Below are positions 45,272-55,900 of a stretch of DNA of 64,000 nt, in pieces. The notes under the pieces are model-generated. The model searched no databases, was not told the origin of the DNA, and worked only from the letters and a program-made list of their open reading frames with translations. Made by a program: the position numbers and the translations under genes. Numbering within the stretch: position 1 is the stretch's first letter; every line of letters begins with the position of its first letter. The stretch covers positions 6,963,837 to 7,027,836 of the forward strand of contig NC_134158.1 of the NCBI RefSeq assembly GCF_033958435.1, written 5' to 3'. Origin of the DNA: Carettochelys insculpta (Eukaryota > Chordata > Testudines > Carettochelyidae).

Positions 45272-46874
45272 GTAAGTCTTTAACTTCTTAGTTTTGTACT
45301 TGGAGTTCTCTTTTTTGGTTAGAAAAATGGAACACTAGTGTACTTTTTAATTATCTGAATTGCAGCACAAGAGAGCTTAGAGAGAAGGTCTTTAGACCCA
45401 AGGAGCAGCTGTATTGCCTGTGTTCATAGTGTGGGACTTCTGAGAATGTGAAATTCTCTGCTACTGTCAGACCGAGACACACAATTTTTGTAAAGAGTTA
45501 TTATAGTGTCCGTAATGTTAGTGCTATTAATACTGACACAACACTACAAGTGTAGCCACTTGCAGGCTATGTATATGCACAATTGTAAGTGCAACATAAT
45601 ACATGACTAACAAGCAGTCCTGTAGTACCTTAAAGACTAACATTTATTTATTAGGTAATGAGCTTTCATGGGTAAGACCCACTTCCTTGGATTCCTCGGT
45701 CTTTCAGATATGTATCAAAGATGCAAATAATAATACTACAGGTTGAATCTCTCTAATCAGGCACCCTCGGGACCTGACCGGTGCTGGACATTGGGAGATC
45801 ATTATTGTCTAGCAGCATTACCAACACTTCCACTGCTTACTGGGCCCTGAGAAGACATTTAGGGGTAAATTACAGCTAAAGAACAGCACAGAACACTCAG
45901 AGCCGGGACTGGTGGCTGGAAACAAACTTTATGGGACCATGGAGAACTTGGCCACACCATGATGAGTGGTCATCCAGCTATCTAAAATCATGCCCGATTA
46001 CAGATGTTGCTGGACTGGAGAGATCTGGATTAGAGAGGTTCAATTGCTATTGTTTGTCATCTTTGATACTTACTTCAAAGACTGATGAAAACTAGTGAAT
46101 GTACAATTCTTACAAAAGTTAGGTAAGTCCGTGGGTAAGAAACAATGCATTGGTCAAGTCTTGAGAGGAGGGTCTGAATGGAACAGAAGGATTTCATTGT
46201 CTTATTTGAGAGGAGGAGGAGAAAAGATGTGGAGGAGATTATATTTAGGCATATGGACCCTGTGTCACTGAGAGATGCAGAGTGCAAGAAAGGATTTTCT
46301 AGCCTCTGGTTAAAGACCCAATGTTTATTTGAGGTTAGGAACTAGAGCTGGAAAAAAGAGAGAATTTGGTATAGAGAAAATTACAGCATTATGCACAGGG
46401 CTCCAAAGTGCAAATATCTTCCCATCCATCTCTGAGTGCAGAAGAGGAGTAGACCTGGTTCATAGCAAATGAATTTTGAAAAGTTATAATTTAAAGGTGA
46501 CTCTCCAGGATGACAAGAGACAGGGAAGGTGAATATCAGAATAACAAAGAGGTAAGGAATTGAGTTACAGGTTAAGGCAGAGGTTCTCATGTTTTCCAGG
46601 CTCTGACTCCAAGCTGCTACAGGGTTTTAGGGTACCCACACCATTCATCAGAAAAGGAGTGTGGTCACAACCCCCTGAAACCTGTTTATGCCACAGTGAA
46701 GCTAAGAATCCTTGATTTAAAGGATGCAAAACGTAAACATAGAATTATAGTGCAATTTTTAAAGGACTTACTAGAAAATTAGCAGGTAAGACCCACTTCA
46801 TGATTTACCTGTGACAGCTCATTACCTAATAAATAAAATTTTTAGTCTTTAAGGTGCTACAGGACTGCTTAGGG

Positions 46875-46970
<96 letters not shown>

Positions 46971-49900
46971 GCTACAGACTAACGCAGCAACACATCTCAG
47001 AAAATTAGTGCTATCTGGATCTGTAAAATATTTGTCATGCTCTTTGAGAGCTGATAAAATAAAGAATTTTTAGAATTTCCAGATCTGAAGAAGTGGGTCT
47101 TCCCCACAAAAGCTCATCACCTAATAAATTATTCTGTTAGTCTTCAAAGTGCTACAGGACTGCATTTTTGTTTTGTGAAGATACAGACTAACACAGCTCC
47201 CTCTCTGTGATAAAATAGTATGGGTGTTAAATCTCTCTTTTCAGGGGACTCCGGTAGAGTGATAATCCTACAAGACTGTGGCAATTACCTTTTTCATAGG
47301 GATATTAAACGTTTGGTTTTAAGAAATAATTTCAAAGCGGCAATGAACAAAACACTAATTAAAATTGATATGAGTTTTCCTGGATGAGTTGGCAAATGTA
47401 AGTCCATTGCTTAACCAGAAAAGAGAAGTCTGAGTTGTTTAAAGCCTTCTTTTGCCTCTGTCTTCATTAAAGATGAATTTGAAGCATGTGCATCACAATA
47501 TTAATGATGAGAAGTCCTGTGGCACCTTATAGACTAACAGATTTTTTGGAGCCTAAGCTTTCGTGGGCAAAGACCTGCTTCATCAGATGTGAAATAGGTC
47601 TTTGCCTGTGAAAGCTTATGCTCCAATAAATCTGTAGTTAGTCTATAAGATGCCAAAGCTGTTCTCATTGTTTTTGCATATACAGATGAACAAGGCTACC
47701 CCTCTGATACAATATTAATGGGGAAGGGGTTTTGGGCTAGAATTGGGAAAGAACAGGTTAAACAATGTTTAGATAAGGTAGACACATCCAAGTCAAGAGG
47801 ACTTGATTAAATTCATGGTGGAGTATTTTAAGGAAATAACTGATATACTATCAGAGCCAGGGCTTTTTTTCTCATGGAACGCACTGGAACAGAGTTCTGG
47901 CACCTTTTTTCCATCAGAACACCAGACAAATTTTCACTGCTGGTCCCGCAGCAGCACGGAGACCGGGGCATTAAAACTGAACACCCTAAACCCTATGAGG
48001 AATCATCAGAATTGAGTTTCAGCACTTTTTCTTTTCGGGAAAAAAAGCACTGATCAGAACCATCAATTGTTTTTGAGAACTCAGGGAGGAGCAATAAGGT
48101 CCCAGAGGACAGGAGAAAGACCACCACAGCACTCGTATCCAAAAGAGAGTAGCATGTGTGCTGGGGGACACCGAACCCCTGATGTAGGCTGTGAGTGCAG
48201 GGAATTGGACTCGATGACCTCTCCAGGTCCCTTCTGTGTCTCTTCGAGTCATCTATAAAAGTTGCAACAATTATAATCTAAACCCAACCCACCTCGATGC
48301 TGAATGAAAGGTGGAAATCCCCCTCAGAAGTCTGCCAATTCAGCCACATGGCAAATATGCCTTCCTGCCTCCAAACTGGTGATTAGGTGGCCCCTGACAT
48401 AACCAGCAATGGACCAGATGTTTGGGGACCGGGGTGGACTATGGATGGGGCTGCAACAGGGAGCCCACAGTAATTACCCCACATGGTTGACTCAAAGCAC
48501 AGGTCATTTAGACACTGATTTTCTAACAACAAAAAAGACAGGTGCATGCACAATGCGCTGTACTTTTAGCAGGACTTAGCTAATGTGAATCACTTTCCTT
48601 TACCACTCCTGCAATGTGACACTGAATTTCTTTATTGCCTTGTTCTGCACTTCACTACAAATGCAAACGGACATGAAAATTTCATAGTCAGTGACCAGCT
48701 GTACATGTAAATACAAGGGCCACACAGCTATCTTATGAGAGGACCCTCTGCTCCTGCAAATGCCTCAAATCCTCTCTCTGCTAGGATGCTCACCAAAAAA
48801 AAAAAAAAAGGAAACAAACCAAGAACTGATGACCCCCAGGCTGAGTGACAGTTCCGGACAGTGGAGTTACTTTTACCAAGGGAGGGCACAAATATAAAAC
48901 ATTAAATGAACTGTCAAAGGGTGTGTCTCCACAGCGAAGTTGTTTTGAAATAACAGCTGCTATTTTGAAATAACTTTGCTAGTGTCTACATCAGAGGCTT
49001 TCAACCAGTGTGCACAGCACACTGGTGTACCATGAGAACTGTCCAAACGAGCTGTGAAATTTCATCAAATTTCCCCTTCCCCCACAGTGGCTCTTTGGAA
49101 AGCCACCATCTGGGGAAAGGCTGACCCCACAGAATCCTGTTCGCACTGGGAGGCAGGTGAAATGCTGCTTTCCAGGTCAAATGAGCTGGCTGGGAGCCTG
49201 CCCCCATAACCCCAGGTATTCTTCCCTGCTGCTCTGACAAGGGGAAGAGAAGGAGGGACCCTGATGGAGCTGGGGCATGGTTCAAATGCCGTTTCCTGGC
49301 TTCAACCGGGTGGCGGGGAGGGGAGGAAGCTTTCAGTGGTTACTCGTTGACTCAATGTGGAGCAGATTTTGAAAATGTGTCTGTGCTCGCTGTCTCAGAC
49401 AGCGTGGTCTGTGGTGACCCAGAACCATTGACGGAACCAATGCTTGTTTGGCTTGTTGTCTGCACAGCGACATTGCAAAGACGGTAACCTTAGCAAACAT
49501 GCGTGAATGTGACATTTACGAGCCACCAATGCCGCTAGAAAAAGCGGGTGTGCTGTGGGATTGTTTGCCTGAAGTATGCTGTGTGACTCACGTGGTTGGG
49601 AACACCTTGTCGACACAACGCAACTGCTGTTTCGAAATGGGTAAACCTCATTATACAAGGACCAACACCTGTTTTGAAATAAGCCATCCTGTGGCCCATA
49701 GCTCGAGTTCGAAACAGAGCGTCCAGACCTGTTTCGAAAGAGCTGAGGGGCTGTTTCAAAATGCATTTTGTGTGTAGCTGCTTCATTTCAAAATAAGCTA
49801 TTTGCAGAAATCTCTTCTGGAATACCTTATTTAGAAATCATGCTGCTCTGTAAACATATCCTAACTGTGCATGGAGCCAAATGCTGCAATGTTTGCTCTT

Positions 49901-52900
49901 CTTACTGCTCTCCTCAGCCTCTCTCTCTCATTGGGTGCATCTACACTTGCATTCCTCTTTCGAAAGAGATATGCACATGAGGCAAGTCAAAATGCAAATG
50001 AGGCATACATTTCCATATTTGACACCTTGACCCTCCCACCTTGCACCCCAGGTCTGTGGTGAATCTCAGCACTGCTAGACACATCCAGCTTAATTTGTTT
50101 CATTAACTGGTCCTACTAATGACCGTTAAGTCTCTTTTGCTTCCCTTTTTTTTTTTTTGGCTGTTGCTGCTACATGTACCCACATCTGAAGTGCTCCATA
50201 ATTGACAGCAGGAATTTGTTAGTATGGCTTCACCTCTGCAGGACTTTTGCTCTGTTTCTTCCTGGGGCACCCTCAGAGTGACAGAGCCCTTAAGTGACAG
50301 GTTTAAGAATGCCCGGGTGGTAGGTGTCCATTATTATTTCTGCCAGTACGTGGCTGAAAATATTTCTTTAAACACTCACTCTCCTAGATTGCCCTCCGTG
50401 TCCTCGCTGGCATCGGCTCGCTCTGCGGCTGGGAGCAGCTGGGATCCTCCTCCTGCTGGGAGCTGTGACAGCCATGGGCGTTTTGGGTGAGCTGTTCAAA
50501 ATAACGATAGAATGAAATGAATTAAAAATTAAAACAACACACCCCCACTTGTCAACCCCTGCAGGCCTCAGCTTACACCACTGCCAGTGCATCACGGACA
50601 ATCTCAAACCTCTACTGGAACATGATCCCTCAATCTCACGGGCCTTGGGTGACAAGTCTGTTCTCTCCTACAGACCTCAAGAAAATACTCACCAGCAGCC
50701 GCACACCACACCACAGACACACAAACCCGGGAGCCTGTCCCTGCCACAAACCCTGTTGTCAGTGCTATCCACAGGTCTATAGTAGGGACACAATCACTGG
50801 ACCTAACCATATCAGCCACAGCATCAGGAGCTCGCACACCCGCACATCTACTCATGCAGGAGTCAGCAACCCCCTCGGCACATGTGCCAAAAGGGGCACG
50901 TGACCCAATTTCCTCCAGCAAGTGAAGCAGGAGCTCAGCTCCTCCCCAACTCCCCCATGCAACCGGGAGCTTGCTCAAAGCCAGGCCGCCGGTGGATTAA
51001 CCAAAGACCAGCTCATGCTACCAACCGCCACCTAAGTGGTAAAGCTCCACCTCTTCATTTATTTATTACGTGGGACTACTAGTGACTTTAAGAAATATCA
51101 CTGGCCCTCAGACTGTACATAGAGGTCTGTCATGGCTCCTTCCCCACTCTAGCAAGATAAATGCAGAAGTGGGGGCCAGCAAAAGTACCTCCAAAACCTT
51201 CTCTACCAGGTTTTGGTATAAACTCCCCTCCCAAAATCCTAAAAACCCTTAGATTTTGGGGATAAAATTCACTGCCAGCACCCAAGTAATAGTAAGGAAA
51301 CCAGGGAGAGACTACTTGGGAAATCTCAGCCCCAAAAGTAACAAAACCAGGACACAAACATTAACCAATACCAGGTTAATAAAAAGAAAAAGAAAGAACT
51401 TTTATTATTACAACAATGTTCGTGTTGCAAGCCTCATGACTAGGTGGAAGAGTCACAAAGTAAAACACCTGGGGAGTCTCCACCATGGGCCTTGAACTTA
51501 GTTACAAGGAGAGTAAAAGAACGTTTCTAAAAAGTGCCCAGACATCAGATCCCACTTCCCAAACCATAAAACAATAAAGCCTAACGGACTTACCTGAACT
51601 TTCCCCTACTTACAGAAGATTGGAGGGCCTGTTCTTGGAGGGAGATATTCTGTGTCTGTCTCCCTCATGGCTGGAAAGAAGAAGAAGAAACAGAGAACAG
51701 AAAAAGGGAGGAGCCAAAAAAATTCAATTCTTACCTACATTCCTATGGGCCAACCCCACCTGGCTAAGGAGGTTAACCCTTTTACTCCCAGGCTGCTGGC
51801 TAACCCTCATGATCATGACAAGGTCAAAGGGTCAAGTTTTGAAACCACGCCTCAGAGAGGTTGCTGATTCCTGCACTAATGTGGCCTACGCCCTCCATGT
51901 GCCAGCAATGCCTCTCTGCCATGTACATTGGACAAATTGAACAGTCTGTGCCAAAGGATGAATGGACGTAGATCAGATATCAGGATTGGAAGACACGTAA
52001 CCTGTAGAGGAACACTTTAGCCACCTGGGGTATTCCAAAAAGGATTTAAAAGTAGCCATTCTTCTACAAAAGGGTTTTACCACAAGATTACAGAGGGAGA
52101 CGTCTGAATTGGAGTTCAGTTGCAAATTTGACACAGTTAACTTGGGGTTTAACGGAGATCTCATTTATCTTATGCATTACAAGGGCAATTTCCTCAGCTT
52201 TAATATTCGCAGGAATAAAAAAGCAGTCCTGTAGCACTTTAAAGGCTACCAAAATGATGTGTTAGGTGATGAGCTTCTGTGGGACAGACCCACTTCTTCA
52301 GATCTGGACATTCAGATCTGCATCTTTGTGAAGATACAGATGAGCACGGCTATCTCTCTGTGACTCTTCTCAGGAATGGCCATTCCACTTAGGTTGGGTC
52401 CACACTCTCCATGGAAGATTGAACGCTTACGTTCGATCTTCCGGGGTGCCGTTTGGTGCATGCACGAAATGGCATGTTCCAGGGTCAATGTTGACCCCGG
52501 GACTTCTTTTGAGAGGCATGGCATTCAGGAAGGTCTACAGGAGGAGAGCTCCCATTGACCTTCTGCCATGAAGACAGGCACAGAAGTCGACGGCTGCAAA
52601 GTCAATTTCTGGTATGTAATTGGCGTACCAAAAATTGCGTGGCAGCCGTCGACCTTCCAGGTAAGTGTAGACGCAGCCTTAATTTACTTCTTCCACTGGT
52701 TGTATTAATGCCAAGTGACCTCCCCCTTTTCCTTCCTCCTTTCCTTCTCCTCCCCCACAATATACATCCTGGATACATATTTTGCTCCAGATCTGAAAAA
52801 GTGGGTCTTACCCACAAAAGCTCATTACCTAATAAGTACATGTGCTAGCCTTTAAGGTGCTGCAGGACTGCTCGCTCAAAATTAACTTGTGCAACACACA

Positions 52901-55900
52901 GCACCCGAAAATTCCCCCTTGCCCCACACTTCTGATACTAACGTTTTTGTGAATACTCCGGACATTTCACTCGCACACAAAGGGAACAATATCTCACGAA
53001 CAGGGCAGTGTTAGAGCTCGAGACACAAGCCCCATTATGTTCCTTCTCTCTCACCTTCTCTGTAGTCAGTGTGCACAGGAAAAAAAATGCAAGACTTATA
53101 ATGGAACAAGCAGTCCTGTGGCACCTCAAAAAGTACCAAATTTATTAGGTCCTGAGCTTTTGTGGGTAAAACGCCCTTCCTTCAAATGAGTAGTGTGGGA
53201 TAAATAAGATGCTCTCTCTTCTCTGTCATGTTCTCTCTCCAGGCCTGGTTCTGAGTTTGATAGCTATACGATGTAATAGTTGTTTATTACACACAGGGTT
53301 ATTCGCAAAACAAAAAAGGCAGTCGTGTCGCACTTTAAAGACTAACTAACTAATTTATTAGGTGATGCGCTTTCGTGGGACAGACCCACTTCTTCAGATC
53401 ATAGCCGTACCGGAACAGACTCAATATATAAAGCACAGAGGTCCAAAAATTGATAACAATTTTTCTGATTTGTCAACCTGGATAACAATTTTTGGACCTC
53501 TGTGCTTTACGTATTGAGTCTGTCCTGGCATGGCTATGATCTGAAGAAGTGGGTCTGTCCCACGAAAGCTCATCACCTAATAAATTATTTTGTTAGTCCT
53601 TAAAGTGCTACGTGACTGCTTTTTTGTTTTGATGGAATGCAGACTAACACGGCTATCTCTCTGTCAGTGTTATTCTCAGTTTGCTAAGCCCTAAATATCA
53701 GAGAGGTAGCCTTGTTAGTCTGTATCTTCAAAAACGAGAAGTCTTGTGGCACCTTATAGACTAACAAATATTTTGGAACATAAGCTTTCATGGGCAAAGA
53801 CCCACTTTTTCAGATGCATGAGTGGGGGTGGGGCCGAGGGTTTCACAAGAGGATTTAAAGCGGGGATTTTGGTAAAAGGGAGGGCTGGAGCTGAGGAGGT
53901 CTATTCAGTCAGGGTGGAAATGGCCCATTATCAGCAGCATACATCAAGACAGGAGAAAACAAGTCAGATCAGTCAGGGGGGATATGGCCCAAATAATAAT
54001 TGCCATTCATGCTTATGCTGTTCTGAAGTTTCTCAGCCCAAAGTGCCTCTGAATTTACTGGAGAACAACAGTACCACGGACACCATCATCCCTCCATCCA
54101 GCTGCAGCCCGGGCCTCACAGATTTCTATTTCCGCTTGAAGCAATTTGTGTGTGAACCATTTTACAACTCCTCAGCAGGTAACCTGAGCTCCTTTTCTCT
54201 CTCTCAGCTGGTTCCTGCATTGCAGTGCCATCTGCTGGTCTGTCAGGGTCTCTCTCATTACAGGACACAAACCCCCTTCAGTAATTGCAATAAATATCCT
54301 ACGGCTTTACAACAGGGGAAGGGAGAGTTTTTTTTCCGGGTGGGGAGGGTGTCAGGGGCCACTGACCCACAAAAAATCATTTGGGGGCCACATAAAAGTG
54401 CAAAGCAAAAAGGAACACCCCCCCCCCACAAAATCCTCACTGATATGGCCCCTGACTGATCCACCTCACTCGCCTTGGGGCAGGGGGGGATGTTCAGGGC
54501 TTCCCCCAGGCCAGATTAGTGCTTCTGGGAGCCTGGGGTGGGAGCAAAAGTGGGGGTCAGTGTGTGGGAGGGGGCTGCTGCAGAAGAGGTGTGTGGTCTG
54601 GACAGAAGGAAGGGTGCAGGAAGAGGGGGAGGGTTGCAGGAGCCCGGGGGTCCAGACAGGAGGAGGGGTAGAAGCGGCTTGGGGGCAGGGAATGCTTAAC
54701 TCCACATGCCACCGCTGCCAGCTGGGGAAATGACAGTGGTGGGAAAAAGCCTCTCCAGGGAGCTTTTTCTCCTGCTGCTGCCAGGCACCGACCCCCAGCC
54801 AACCAGAGCAGCAGTTAAGCCTCTTAGCAGGCAACATCTGCGGCTCCCCCAGCCCTAGGTACTGGAACTGGGGGTGCAGGACAGGGAGCTGCAGTACCCC
54901 AGGTTTGAAATGTGCTCTGTTAGACACAGGCTACATCCACACTAGCAGCACGTGTCAACAGAGCTGCGCTGACAAAAACCTCAGCCAACAGAACGCATCT
55001 GCGCACAAAACCAGATCGACAAAGCAAGGCACTGCCGACGAGCCACGCTGCCCTGACGGAACGGCTGAGCAGAAGCTCTGCCGAAGGGCTGCTTGGTGAG
55101 CCGGAGGCCCCCTCTGTCGACGGAAGCGTTTGCGCTGCCCTCGGGTCGACAAAGCATTTACCTCTCAAAGCTGAGAGGGGTAACACTGGTGACAGCAAAT
55201 GCTGGGTTCTGTTGAGATGGTCAACCGAGCACTCTGGGTGTGGGGACACCCCCCGAGTTTTGTCAACAGAAGACCCCTGCTGCTCTCTAAACTCTGCAGT
55301 GCAGACACGGCCATTGGCTCTACCGTTGGGATTGCTGAGTACCACTAAACCCGCTACAAAAGCTGTTCCTCTCCTGCCACCCGCAGCTGGGGGAGGGGAT
55401 GAAGGCGAGGCGGTGGCCCCTGGAGTTGCTTCCTGGTTCCCCTCCCTCCCATCCCCCAGCAGGGCCTGCGGGCCGGATCTGGCCCATAAGGCTCAGGATC
55501 TGGGTCCAGCTAAGCCAGATTGTGGGCTGGGCTCCGTTCCCCCGGCCCCGCTTTACAAACTACTGAGAGCAATTCCTATCTTTAGGAGTCCTCGTGCGTA
55601 CCTTGCACTGGGACTCATGGTGTCTTTGAGAGGCTCTCACACTTCCATTGTTTGAAGCAGGCCGTGGCAATATGGGGTGAGAGGAGCCCTCCAGCTGTGT
55701 AAACGGGTTTGCTTTGGCCCAGGACATTTCATCCAGGTTTTGCTGAGATGGGAACTGGAAGAGTCGCCATTTCCCTTCTGTCAGGAAAACTTGGATAATA
55801 ACAGTACGGACCCTCTGAAGTGCTGGGCTCACCTCACCCCTGCCACACAGCCTGCACTGGGAGCTATCAGAGCGGATAGAGATGGGGAGGAGGTGAGATC

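Larger units (their letters stand above)
45272..50387 (+). other. Intron 1 of the NKR-P1-like gene, repeat-rich
   Basis: 5.1 kb containing Penelope-like tails (45608, 46783, 47085, 47508), a Tigger-like MITE (45739), a (TG)n array, a hAT-like MITE (47858) and Harbinger-like traces (48915-49810 and near 49930). No exon of the gene was found inside. Confidence 0.6.
50552..52870 (+). mobile_element. Penelope-like retrotransposon fragment with nested insertions
   Basis: Coding pieces in several frames follow the end of a Penelope-like protein: SITDNLKPLLEHDPSISRAL-type sequence near 50590-50650, SYRP and ILTSSRTP, PGACPCHKPCCQCYPQVYS at about 50730, NVAYALHVPAMP at about 51880, then remains of the GIY-YIG domain (tgccatgtacattggacaaa) and the 3' tail (52680-52870). 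It is interrupted by a hAT-like element (50857-51873, itself carrying an LTR), a Penelope tail copy (52217-52370) and a Harbinger-like MITE (52392-52678). It lies in intron 2 of the receptor gene and is inactive. Confidence 0.75.

Noticed and set aside
46882..47073. Valine-cysteine repeat protein
   Set aside because: Translation of the (TG)n microsatellite.
53305..53668. CRISPR-like or satellite array
   Set aside because: There are only two inverted copies, no regular direct repeats with spacers, and the genome is eukaryotic.
54037..54178. Acceptor tttctcag at 54036 for the stalk exon
   Set aside because: It joins exon 2 out of frame and gives a stop; the AAAG acceptor at 54043 restores the frame on both sides.
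53746..54459. A 237-codon open frame as a separate gene
   Set aside because: It runs from a Penelope-like repeat through the stalk exon into intron. Only 54044-54178 belongs to a gene.
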